A DNA stretch of 41,722 nucleotides from an uncultured Gammaproteobacteria bacterium (GTDB taxonomy: Bacteria; Pseudomonadota; Gammaproteobacteria; Arenicellales; Poriferihabitantaceae): NCBI GenBank assembly GCA_947259885.1, contig CAMYNW010000032.1, positions 1 to 41,722 on the forward strand, written 5' to 3'. A program made the position numbers and the translations under genes. The first letter of the stretch is position 1. Each line of letters starts with the position of its first letter. Shown here in pieces: positions 26,461-34,598 of the stretch. The notes beneath the pieces were generated by a model. It searched no databases. It saw nothing but the letters and a program-made list of their open reading frames with translations, and had not been told where the DNA came from.

Positions 26461-27426
26461 ATGACCAAAGAACTATTAATCTTGCGCCATGGTAAATCCG
26501 ATTGGGGCGTTGACGTCGATGACTTCCACAGGCCACTTAAAGACCGAGGCAAACGAGGCGCTCAACGAATGGGCGTCTATCTCTGGCAAAAAGGCTTGAG
26601 ACCGGATCTGATTATCGCTTCGCCGGCGGAACGCGCCCTCACCACCGCTGAGAAGTGCTGCAAGGCCATGGGCATAGGCACCGATGTTATTCATACGGTG
26701 TCAAACGTCTACGAAGCGGAGGTCGAAGACTTGCTGTCTGTACTCGGCGACTGTCCGCCGGATGCTAAGAGGATAATGCTGGTAGGTCACAACCCCGGTC
26801 TTGAATCGCTGTTGATCTACCTGACAGGTAATCACATCACGATACCGAAAGACGGCAAGCTATTGCCGACGGCGACCCTTGCCCATCTCAGCATGCCTGA
26901 AGACTGGCATCAACTTAACCGAGGGTGTGGACAGCTGGCTGCCATCACCCGGCCTCACGGATTGCCCGAGAAGTTTCCCTACCCGGCCCCCGATGGCCCG
27001 GAAGTACGTGACCGGCCCGCATATTACTACACGCAATCCTCCGTCATCCCCTACAGATTTTCCGGCAGCAAACTGGAAATCCTGGTTATCCTGTCCAGCC
27101 AGAAAAAGCACTTCGTGGTTCCCAAGGGGATTAAAGATCCCGGTCTTTCACCACAGGTATCGGCCGCCAAGGAAGCTTTCGAGGAGGCCGGCGTGGAAGG
27201 TCGGGTCGGAAATGATCCCGTCGGCACCTACCAAACCAAAAAATGGGGAGCGACCTGTTCCGTAGTGGTGTATCCGATGCAGGTTACCCGGGTCATACCC
27301 GAACAGGAATGGGAAGAAAGCCAACGGGGCCGGCAATGGGTATCTCCTGAGGAAGCCGCAAAGCGCCTGAAACAACCAGAACTTGCCCAGATGGTTGGCG
27401 ATTTCGCCAAACAGCTGAGCACCTGA
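26461..27426 (+). CDS. SixA-like phosphohistidine phosphatase fused to a NUDIX hydrolase
   Basis: A 321-residue fusion. Residues 1-165 are SixA-like, with the catalytic LILRH10GKSDW and the second catalytic LVGH110NPGLE. Residues about 190-320 are a NUDIX domain resembling diphosphoinositol/diadenosine polyphosphate hydrolases (FVVPKGIKDPG...EEAGVEG). In the NUDIX box (223-245) the first Glu is Leu229 and the Arg is Lys237, while the EExG core is intact. Comparable phosphatase-NUDIX fusions exist in actinobacterial MutT1-like proteins, there in the opposite order. It may hydrolyse a polyphosphorylated metabolite or reverse histidine phosphorylation. It lies 9 nt after the kinase gene. Confidence 0.88.
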   Translation: MTKELLILRHGKSDWGVDVDDFHRPLKDRGKRGAQRMGVYLWQKGLRPDLIIASPAERALTTAEKCCKAMGIGTDVIHTVSNVYEAEVEDLLSVLGDCPPDAKRIMLVGHNPGLESLLIYLTGNHITIPKDGKLLPTATLAHLSMPEDWHQLNRGCGQLAAITRPHGLPEKFPYPAPDGPEVRDRPAYYYTQSSVIPYRFSGSKLEILVILSSQKKHFVVPKGIKDPGLSPQVSAAKEAFEEAGVEGRVGNDPVGTYQTKKWGATCSVVVYPMQVTRVIPEQEWEESQRGRQWVSPEEAAKRLKQPELAQMVGDFAKQLST

Positions 27427-27429
27427 CCC

Positions 27430-28122
27430 ATGGCATTGATCGCCGCACTCATTCGCCACGGCGACTATTGTCAACTTCCAGGGACACCGAGTGCGCATCA
27501 ACCCTTTCCATTAAACGAAGCAGGCAAAAGGCACGCTCGGGAATCGGCAACAGATATACAGAGTATGCTCGACCGACTGAATCTGAAGTTGTGCCCGGTC
27601 ATCGATAGCTCGCAGATGCTGCGGGGCTGGCAGACAGCACGAATCATTGCCGACAATCTGACCTTACCGGGGCTCGAAGTACAGGCGTTCGATGCCCTTG
27701 CCGAACGAAGTGTGGGATGTGCCGCAAACTTGTCCGTTAAGACAATCGAATCCGTCGTACACGAAGACCCTCGCTTTCCCGACCCACCGTCTGGGTGGAA
27801 ATCTGACAGCCACTATCGACTGCCCCTGCAGGGGGCCGAGTCGTTGCTTGATGCCGGTGAGCGGGTTGCCGCCCACGTCACCGAGAGGATGAGGAAAATG
27901 GGTTCTGATATGGCGCGAGATACCTTGAAATTATTCGTCGGACACGGCGCAGCTTTCCGGCATGCGGCGTATCAAATGGGCGTACTCGAATTCGAACAAC
28001 TCGCAAAACTCAGCATGTTTCACGGGCGCCCGGTTTACATGGAATACAGCCCAGGGCCATCCTGGCGTCACATCGGAGGGGAATGGAAAATCCGAAAGCC
28101 CGAAGAAGTATTTACAGACTGA
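27430..28122 (+). CDS. Histidine phosphatase superfamily protein
   Basis: A 230-residue protein with the RHG motif at the extreme N-terminus (ALIRH10GD) and a second catalytic His172 in LFVGHGAAFRH. LNEAGKRHARESA and DSSQMLRGWQTARII carry the expected phosphate-pocket residues, though Ser-Ser-Gln replaces the common S-P-x-x-R. The start is 3 nt after the previous stop. It is the second branch-1-like phosphatase in the operon, pointing to repeated dephosphorylation steps or two different substrates. Confidence 0.87.
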   Translation: MALIAALIRHGDYCQLPGTPSAHQPFPLNEAGKRHARESATDIQSMLDRLNLKLCPVIDSSQMLRGWQTARIIADNLTLPGLEVQAFDALAERSVGCAANLSVKTIESVVHEDPRFPDPPSGWKSDSHYRLPLQGAESLLDAGERVAAHVTERMRKMGSDMARDTLKLFVGHGAAFRHAAYQMGVLEFEQLAKLSMFHGRPVYMEYSPGPSWRHIGGEWKIRKPEEVFTD

Positions 28123-29468
28123 CCGCATCCTTGTCTGATTCGATTTCAAAATCGCCTCCATTTCCTAAAGTCCACGGGCGCCAATGGATTCAACCCACAC
28201 TACCCGAGGGAGGGGAGCTCTGGTCGCCTGGGGATCATCACTCCATCGCAAAGGAAACACCTAAACATGCCGCACGATTAGATCTGATGAGTCGACTCAC
28301 CGAACAGACACCCTGGAAATGGCCACGGCACCCGGTACACTTTATCTGCGATCCGCACGCGGATACGGATGCTTTCTTGTCTTCGTTGGTTGCCGCGGGC
28401 CTGATCAAGAAAGGCGGACCTGAAGACGGCGACTTCAAGCTCATAAGGTCCGTAAAAAAATCCCGCATCCTGATTGGTGGAGATTGTTTCGACAAGGGTC
28501 CCAGTGTCCTGCGCCTGCTTCGCAGTATTCATCAAGTCTCGGACCGGGGCGCACGACTGACTCTACTTGCCGGAAATCATGACATCCGCACTTTGCTTGG
28601 CCTTCGGTCCACCGGCTCTGCACAGGCCCCGCACAACGAACACTTTTTTGCACGACTGGGGGCAAAGTCCGTTCCCCTGCTTGCTGAAATCGCCCGTGAA
28701 TACCTGAAGGACCGTCACGCGCTGCGCGGTGTCCCCAGCAGTCGTGAATGCCAGCGCAGGTTGCTGCCATCCAAGCGCTGGTTTGACGAATTCCCCTCGA
28801 TCGCACAATGGGTGATGCCGGAAAAAAACATCGACCGGGAGCTGAAACGACTTCGGGAAAAAATCGAGGAGCTGCAGACCGCATGTGACACTGCAGACCT
28901 CTCCATCAGACAAACCTACGCGGCCGCACGCAAAGGCGAAGAATTATTTCTTCATAAAAAAGGGACGTTCAGCTGGTTTCCCCGAAATATGCGGCTGGCT
29001 CACCGGTCCGGAAGCTTCCTGTTTATTCATGCAGGCATCAATAATCGTGTTGCAATAATGATGGCGGAGCATGGTATAAAACACCTCAACCGTGAATTTC
29101 GACGACAGTTTCGGGGTGATCCCTTTGAGTTCTACTACGGTCCGTTAGCCAATACCATGCGAACCAAGTACCGACTGTCCGATATGCCACTAACGAAGTT
29201 TGGCGTTGATCTCGTCAACAAAATGGGTATCCACGCCATCGTACATGGCCACCGCAACCTGCTTCATGGACAACGCATCATGCTGTGCAAGGGGATGATC
29301 AATTTCGAATGCGATACTTCACTGGACCGTAACACACGCAAGAAGGAGGGATTAAAGGGGCACGGTGCGTCCGTCACCCTATTCCACCCGCAGGGGCAGG
29401 TTTTGGGTATCTCGAATGACTACCCGAAAATCAAGGTCTTTGAGCCCGCCGCTTTGATCAAAAAATGA
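28083..29468 (+). CDS. PP2A/ApaH-like metallophosphoesterase
   Basis: A 461-residue calcineurin-like phosphoesterase. Metal ligands are visible as D90-x-H92, GGD134CFD137KG and GNHD (164-167), and later IVHGHRN with FECDTSLDR. The pattern resembles ApaH and PP2A-type enzymes that cut Ap4A or phosphoproteins. A charged helical insertion (about 235-285) separates the halves. The ATG at 28083 gives a 40-nt overlap with the preceding gene, which is unusual; a TTG near 28128 could be the true start and would remove it. It belongs to the same operon. Confidence 0.85.
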   Translation: MENPKARRSIYRLTASLSDSISKSPPFPKVHGRQWIQPTLPEGGELWSPGDHHSIAKETPKHAARLDLMSRLTEQTPWKWPRHPVHFICDPHADTDAFLSSLVAAGLIKKGGPEDGDFKLIRSVKKSRILIGGDCFDKGPSVLRLLRSIHQVSDRGARLTLLAGNHDIRTLLGLRSTGSAQAPHNEHFFARLGAKSVPLLAEIAREYLKDRHALRGVPSSRECQRRLLPSKRWFDEFPSIAQWVMPEKNIDRELKRLREKIEELQTACDTADLSIRQTYAAARKGEELFLHKKGTFSWFPRNMRLAHRSGSFLFIHAGINNRVAIMMAEHGIKHLNREFRRQFRGDPFEFYYGPLANTMRTKYRLSDMPLTKFGVDLVNKMGIHAIVHGHRNLLHGQRIMLCKGMINFECDTSLDRNTRKKEGLKGHGASVTLFHPQGQVLGISNDYPKIKVFEPAALIKK

Positions 29469-29514
29469 ATTGCCCTGCGAAATCTTGAACCTGGACACTA
29501 GGATATTTAACACC

Positions 29515-29811
29515 ATGAGAACCCGAGAAAAAAGCTTCCGACACGAATCCCTGCAGGATGGAAAGTCGATCAGGGATTTACTCAGATCTATCACCAAGGG
29601 CCTGGCCGATGGCCATCTCGTGTTCAGCGATGAAGACGGTGAAATCGTGATGGAACCCAAAGGATTGCTTCACACTAAACTGACGGTTTCAAAAGAGGAT
29701 AGCCGCAACCGTATCAATCTTCGCATCACCTGGCAGGCTGAAGATAGTTCAGTTAAAAGGAATAAGTCACTATCGGTGAGAGCGGGAAAGAAAAAGACGG
29801 GACGCAGGTAG
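29515..29811 (+). CDS. Amphi-Trp domain protein of the GAK system
   Basis: A 98-residue protein from ATG 29515; the open frame begins 15 codons earlier but those codons lack a ribosome site. The single domain shows a helix (SIRDLLRSITKGLADGHLVF), a short acidic turn, then alternating hydrophobic strands ending in INLRITW, with the conserved Trp73. This matches my memory of the amphi-Trp domain, the A of the GAK acronym. The C-terminal 25 residues are very basic and probably disordered. It is the last gene of the operon. It might be the substrate of the HprK-related kinase or the ATP-grasp enzyme; no experiment known to me settles this. Confidence 0.75.
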   Translation: MRTREKSFRHESLQDGKSIRDLLRSITKGLADGHLVFSDEDGEIVMEPKGLLHTKLTVSKEDSRNRINLRITWQAEDSSVKRNKSLSVRAGKKKTGRR

Positions 29812-29836
29812 GACTGAGCTTGCGAAGCCCAACCTA

Positions 29837-29894
29837 AACAAAAACTGACAGGAAATTATGAGTACACTGCTCTAAACAACTGAGCTAGAGGCCC
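29837..29894 (-). pseudogene. 5' fragment of a tRNA with CAU anticodon loop (Met/Ile2-like)
   Basis: On the minus strand, from 29894, the sequence reads as the first 39 or so positions of a tRNA and beyond: acceptor 5' strand GGGCCTC, TAGCTCAGTTGTTTAGAGC as a D arm (G19 mutated to T), and the loop CTCATAA with anticodon CAU. The 3' half of the anticodon stem and everything after it do not match. It is a truncated, non-functional copy of an elongator tRNA-Met-like gene. Confidence 0.65.
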
Positions 29895-30438
29895 TTCGTG
29901 TTGATATTATTGAATTTATTTGCAGTTTTGCGTTCCTAAAAGAATTATTAGTCTCTTTTTAGTCTCATAATTGTGATTGCCCGCAATTAATGAGAGCGCG
30001 ATTCTAAATCTTTTAGTTTTCCCTGCCCCTTTCATAATCAAGCTATTTCTATCGATAAAAGTGACAGGACTGGTAATGATTTTTTTGAGAGCGTTTCAAA
30101 GAATAAGCGCGGGACAATAAAATAGATGTTCGACCTAGTCTACGAGTGTAGCCCTAACAAAATTGTGGCCAAGTCCCGGATAGAAAAAATCATGACAACT
30201 TATAGCGCTAAACAAGCATCGAAGTAATTTACGGACTATGAAACAAACTGCTACAAAGACGTCACAAGAAACCCCTGCAATGCTTGTAAAAAATGCACAG
30301 TTTGCATTGCACCTTATTCACGGTTTTAGGGAGATTGTGACTATATGAAAATTATAATCCCAGAACTCCTGGATCAATCCCTAACAGCTGGGCCGGTTTT
30401 AATATTATTAAAAACCATTTAAACACAGTTGCTTAAAT

Positions 30439-30466
30439 TGGTGCCGACAAGAGGACTTGAACATCT
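30439..30466 (-). pseudogene. 3' fragment of a tRNA (T arm, acceptor strand and CCA)
   Basis: Reading the minus strand, a T arm AGATG-TTCAAGT-CCTCT (one mismatch in the stem) is followed by TGTCGGC and ACCA. These are exactly the expected lengths for positions 49-76 of a tRNA. The rest of the tRNA is absent. The acceptor strand does not pair with the CAU fragment 545 bp away, so this comes from a different tRNA gene, perhaps a threonine one. Confidence 0.65.
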
Positions 30467-30826
30467 AGCTGGTTATTTTTTCAGCACTGTCAGCGCTTGA
30501 ATTTGATGTAAAAACACCTAACTCGCTGTATTTAGGGTAAAACATCCTCATTTTTCGTATTTCATCGTAACTTTGAAAATACATGAATATTGGGTCAACG
30601 GACCCATATGTTCACCCCAGGTCGGCTTAGCTGGCTGAAAACAAAATGAGGCTATCTAATTACATCATTCACTTTGTTCATGGTAATACTGACAAGCAGT
30701 CATCTAGATGACGACACCCGAGGTTTTCTCATTGACCCACTTTTTCGACTACGGCTCGATCTCGATGTCTTGATACATCGTTTCGTGCCCTGATTATATT
30801 TTGATAAATATTCAGAAGGGCCAGTA

Positions 30827-32077
30827 ATGGATATCGCTGTATTTGGTTTAGGAAAACTAGGATTACCGCTTGCGGCACTGCTTTCATCGAAGGGTCACAG
30901 TATTGTGGGCGTCGATCCGAACGAATACAACCGACTAGCTGCAAATGGTAGCGCACCGCTATGGGAAGAACCGAGCCTAGAGCAATTGCTTAGCCAGAAC
31001 CGTGACCGAATCACAACCACGGACGATCCAGATAGGGCTGTGTCCGAGACTTCAATGGCAATGGTGATCGTGCCAACGCCGAGCGATTCGAGCGGTGCAT
31101 TCTCAAACGACTACGTTCTGAAGGCGATAGAGCAGATCGGGACCTCGCTGAATGGAGTAACTAGACCCTACGACGTGGTGGTGGTGTCGACGGTGATGCC
31201 TGGATCAATGGGGGGGGCAATCCGCGAAAGGTTGGAGAATTCATCACAACGCTCGATCGGTCCTGAATTTGGTTTGTTGTATTCACCACTTTTCGTCGCA
31301 CTAGGCGCGGTTATTAAAAAAGTATGTTCGTCAGATTTGGTACTTATAGGCGAAGAGGAAACTCACTCTTCAGCCGGATCAAGACTCATTGATGTTTTAT
31401 CGTCGATACAGTCGGAGTCCAACCATAGAGAAATTCATCGCTTGCCTTGGGCCGGGGCAGAACTAGTAAAAATCGGAATAAATTCGTTCGTGACAACAAA
31501 GATCGCCTTTGCTAACTGGATAGCACAAATAACTGAGCAATATGATGCTGAGCCTGATCAAGTGCTAGCAGCCATCGGCACAGATTCTCGAATTGGATCC
31601 GAGTATCTTTCGTTCGGTATGCCGTTCGGTGGACCTTGCTTTCCTCGCGATAATCTCGCCTTGGCGCTAGTGGGAGAGCAGCTAGGGTTGTCGGGCTCTT
31701 TGCCACGTGCCACACAAGAACTCAATAAAAACTATCAGGATTGCTTGTATCAGTCGGTAGTCACTCGCGCAGCAGGAGGCAAGGTGGCAGTGCTGGGGCT
31801 CGCCTATAAACCTGGCACAGCCATAACTGAAGAGTCAGCCGGACTGTGTCTTGCGCGGGCCCTTTTTGAAAATGGACATGACGTCATTGTTCACGATCCA
31901 ATTGTGATTCAGGATGAGATTAACCAAGTTGATACAGTGAAAGCTGCAGTGAACGATGCTAAAGTGGTGGTAGTGGCAACCCAAGCTTATGAAAGAATAG
32001 AAGTCAATTCAAAAAGCGTAGTGGTGAATCCATGGGGCATCAAAATTGATCAATTTTTTGAAGGAACAGAAAAGTGA
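30827..32077 (+). CDS. UDP-glucose/GDP-mannose dehydrogenase-family nucleotide-sugar dehydrogenase
   Basis: A 416-residue NAD-dependent enzyme that oxidises C6 of a nucleotide sugar to a uronic acid. The N-terminal Rossmann motif is IAVFGLGKLGLPLA. The central domain has ELVKIGINSFVTTKIAFANW, with the conserved Lys and Asn, and the catalytic Cys271 in GGPCFPRDN. The C-terminal domain carries LGLAYKPGT. The substrate (UDP-Glc, UDP-ManNAc or GDP-Man) is not decided by these motifs. It opens the polysaccharide/glycosylation island. Its stop overlaps a GTG that starts a short broken frame (32074-32178). Confidence 0.9.
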   Translation: MDIAVFGLGKLGLPLAALLSSKGHSIVGVDPNEYNRLAANGSAPLWEEPSLEQLLSQNRDRITTTDDPDRAVSETSMAMVIVPTPSDSSGAFSNDYVLKAIEQIGTSLNGVTRPYDVVVVSTVMPGSMGGAIRERLENSSQRSIGPEFGLLYSPLFVALGAVIKKVCSSDLVLIGEEETHSSAGSRLIDVLSSIQSESNHREIHRLPWAGAELVKIGINSFVTTKIAFANWIAQITEQYDAEPDQVLAAIGTDSRIGSEYLSFGMPFGGPCFPRDNLALALVGEQLGLSGSLPRATQELNKNYQDCLYQSVVTRAAGGKVAVLGLAYKPGTAITEESAGLCLARALFENGHDVIVHDPIVIQDEINQVDTVKAAVNDAKVVVVATQAYERIEVNSKSVVVNPWGIKIDQFFEGTEK

Positions 32078-32178
32078 GGGTTCTTGGAGTTGTGACTGGT
32101 TGGGCAGCAGAACTCCATAAGCGAGTCGTCTCTCACACTCTATCGTTTTGTCAATATATTTTTGAGAGGCTTGGCTAA
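32074..32178 (+). pseudogene. Short remnant ORF coupled to the dehydrogenase gene
   Basis: GTG at 32074 overlaps the dehydrogenase stop (GTGA) and opens a 34-codon frame beginning VRVLGVVTGW, then stops. Such coupling is usual for intact operon genes, and the start resembles a first beta strand of a transferase, so this may be the 5' end of a gene lost by deletion. A second short frame (32189-32287, 32 residues) is in phase with the next gene but separated from it by a TAA. I do not recognise either. Confidence 0.3.
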
Positions 32179-32296
32179 GTTGTTGACGATGAATGAGCTT
32201 ACTTCAATTGCAGAAACGACCGCGAGCGCAATCGCCAAACATAAGAAAGATTTGCCGCGCCCACAAAAGATTCGTGGTCACCTCTAAAAATCCGTT

Positions 32297-33364
32297 TTGA
32301 GCGCATATTCAACCCCACTTCGTTATCTTTGTCTTACCGATAAGTATCAATTAGAATCTGATATCGATACTTGGTGGGCAAGGATCGTCGGAGACAGAAC
32401 CACCTGGGGTCCCGACCTTGACGGTTGGGACTCTTCGCTAACTTTAGAGAAGAATCTTCAGCAACGATTTGGCGATCTAGAGAGTTTCGATGCTGTTTTT
32501 CTCAGCCATTCCTTTTCCTCATTGCCCCTCAGGCACACGCCTCCTTCTCCAACCTTCATGGCGAATAAGCCAACTATTGTTTTCTTGCATGAGGTGCTTG
32601 CAGTCGAAGAATTTCAGGATAGGAAACGTTTTCCGATCTGCGATGTTTCTGGGATCGATATTGTTCTTCATGCCTACACCGAAACTGAAATGGATTCCTT
32701 TTACACGCTCCGCTCTTTAGCACAAACTAAATCGAGCGCGTCTCGTTTGTCGCAGCAATTGATCAGTTATCTTCCACATCATGTGCGCTGTGATATCTAC
32801 TCTCCACCCGAAGAGATAAATTCTATTCGCGACATTGATGTTCTGCTAGTCGGACGTTGCCACAAAAGTTTATATCCGTTGCGGGCGCGTTGGGCGCGAC
32901 TGGTTCACGAAAACCGTTGGACAAATGCGGTGCACTTTGCTGTTCCCTACGGTCTTAAGGAAAAGTGGACAGAGTCTGAGCGAATCCATCAGCAACAAGA
33001 ATACGCCAATTTATTGAGCCGGGCACGCATTGTCCTGAGCTGCTCCTCGCATTGGCGCTATATGTTGGGTAAGTTCACGGAGATCGCTGCAAGTGGAAGT
33101 TTCCTTATTAGTGACGTGCCGACCCATCTACCAATTGAGTTCTCTAACAATATGGGTATCGTATCGAATCAGATGAGTGACAGCGAATTGATCGAGGTTG
33201 TGAACTACTGGCTTAACAATACACAAGAACGGGAGCGACGAACGAATCGACTCGGCGTCTTTGTCCGTGGTCAAATGGATATGCGCTGGTTTTGGAAGAA
33301 GGTCGACGATGCGGTCCTTCGATGGAAGCAGGCTTACACTTCTGGGGTAAGGATATCTGTTTGA
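32297..33364 (+). CDS. GT-B fold glycosyltransferase (group 1-like)
   Basis: About 355 residues from a TTG start at 32297; an upstream in-frame TAA (32285-32287) limits the choice. The first strand LRYLCLTDKY begins right after the start, as in many GT-B enzymes. The C-terminal half has YANLLSRARIVLSCSSHWRY and LGKFTEIAASGSFLISDVP, the region that usually holds the donor-binding E-x7-E-like motif in group 1 transferases. Donor and acceptor are unknown. It converges on, and overlaps by 31 bp, the minus-strand fucosyltransferase-like gene. It is likely cytoplasmic and part of surface glycan assembly. Confidence 0.7.
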   Translation: MSAYSTPLRYLCLTDKYQLESDIDTWWARIVGDRTTWGPDLDGWDSSLTLEKNLQQRFGDLESFDAVFLSHSFSSLPLRHTPPSPTFMANKPTIVFLHEVLAVEEFQDRKRFPICDVSGIDIVLHAYTETEMDSFYTLRSLAQTKSSASRLSQQLISYLPHHVRCDIYSPPEEINSIRDIDVLLVGRCHKSLYPLRARWARLVHENRWTNAVHFAVPYGLKEKWTESERIHQQQEYANLLSRARIVLSCSSHWRYMLGKFTEIAASGSFLISDVPTHLPIEFSNNMGIVSNQMSDSELIEVVNYWLNNTQERERRTNRLGVFVRGQMDMRWFWKKVDDAVLRWKQAYTSGVRISV

Positions 33365-34350
33365 TCTGGTATGAATCGGCAAAAATCAGGCAATTTATAG
33401 TTCAAAAAATGCCTATCGGAAAAGACATTAGGCAGATATATTTTTTTTGTATTTTGCGATGTTATTCCAGCTGAAAACCCGAATGTTGAAGAGCTTATAA
33501 TCAGGTAGCTGCACATGGCAAGGAGAAAGAAATCAATATAGTAAGGCTCTTGGTTCGATTCGATAATCTCAATATCAGACGAGTAGCGCGCAACTTCATT
33601 CTTGAGTTTTCTGCCAATATCGAATGACTTTTGATTATTGGCCACAGTGTTTGAAACTATTACGACTTTGGCTTTCTCCCCGCACTTTACTATCTTCTTT
33701 AAGGAATCTACATACCATTGAATCGATACTTTATCGCTTTCGTGTATATCAGCAACTCTTTGATCGTTACGTACGTGAATCCCTATGAGGTTCTCTTTGA
33801 TATCGACGTTATATTCTGAGCGTATATAGTTCATTATTGACTCAGTAGGGGTAAAAAGCCGGTGAAGATTCTTAACTTCTGGATACCAGTATTCTTGATA
33901 GAAGGGATAGGGTGTGCGCACAAAATAATTATTCAAAAACTTTCCGACGGTTTTATCGTGCTGTATGCAGTGCTTTTCTTCTCTACATAAATTTAAATAA
34001 CGTTCGCTCGAAAAATAGATGCTGGAAAAATATTCAATCAGACCTGACAAATTGTCATTTTGGTTCGCCTGGTTAGGCGGCGCAGTGTTTTCGAAGCTTA
34101 TCCACTCAATCATTGGAAAAACTTCCTTCAAATCGAAGGGGGAGGGAAGGTTATGATCACGGTGATTCTGCGTGTAATGATCGTCCCTACGCAGATGCCC
34201 CCCATATTCGCAATTGTGGAGTTTGGATAAGCGAAGTGACAGCGCATACCCGGCAATTATTTGAAGAACATTATTACCGAGGCCTGCGTATAATCTAACG
34301 ATGACTTTATCAGAGTCTCTACTATCAACTGGCATTAGATTTTTACTCAA
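33334..34350 (-). CDS. Alpha-1,2-fucosyltransferase-like protein (GT11)
   Basis: A 338-residue protein on the opposite strand to its neighbours. The N-terminal VIVRLYAGLGNNVLQIIAGYAL matches the GLGNQ(L/M)FQ-type start of GT11 enzymes, and IGIHVRNDQRV (H192-x-R194-x-D196) matches the HxRRxDY donor motif. IISSSTFGFSAGI near residue 290 fits the conserved C-terminal motif. GT11 enzymes transfer L-fucose from GDP-L-fucose. No gmd or fcl genes for making GDP-fucose are in this window, but a GDP-mannose 3,5-epimerase-like gene is adjacent, divergently oriented, so the donor could be GDP-L-galactose. That is inference. Confidence 0.75.
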   Translation of the reverse strand: MSKNLMPVDSRDSDKVIVRLYAGLGNNVLQIIAGYALSLRLSKLHNCEYGGHLRRDDHYTQNHRDHNLPSPFDLKEVFPMIEWISFENTAPPNQANQNDNLSGLIEYFSSIYFSSERYLNLCREEKHCIQHDKTVGKFLNNYFVRTPYPFYQEYWYPEVKNLHRLFTPTESIMNYIRSEYNVDIKENLIGIHVRNDQRVADIHESDKVSIQWYVDSLKKIVKCGEKAKVVIVSNTVANNQKSFDIGRKLKNEVARYSSDIEIIESNQEPYYIDFFLLAMCSYLIISSSTFGFSAGITSQNTKKIYLPNVFSDRHFLNYKLPDFCRFIPDQTDILTPEV

Positions 34351-34598
34351 ATAATTCTCAGATTAGATTTCCCTTCAGTGGTTAAGTTAGAGTCCTACAA
34401 GACAAACAGCATTTGTAATTGTTTAGGTCAATACTCGATTATGCTCAGCGAAAAATCATGGCACATAAACGCATTGAATACCAGAATTGCAAATGAAGTC
34501 GAATAATCTAATTCAGTGTGCCTGAGGAGGAACAGGATATATAATCAGATAGCTTCTCTTTACTTTAAGATCAGACTTTTTCATACCTTTTTCTCGAA

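Larger units (their letters stand above)
29812..30826. other. AT-rich gene-free boundary region with tRNA remnants
   Basis: About 1 kb without a convincing gene. It separates the GAK operon from the glycosylation genes. It is visibly AT-richer than its left side and contains two decayed tRNA fragments, annotated separately. An AT-rich near-palindrome lies at 30395-30416. The promoter of the dehydrogenase gene should lie near its right end, but I cannot pick it out. No integrase is present. Confidence 0.6.
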
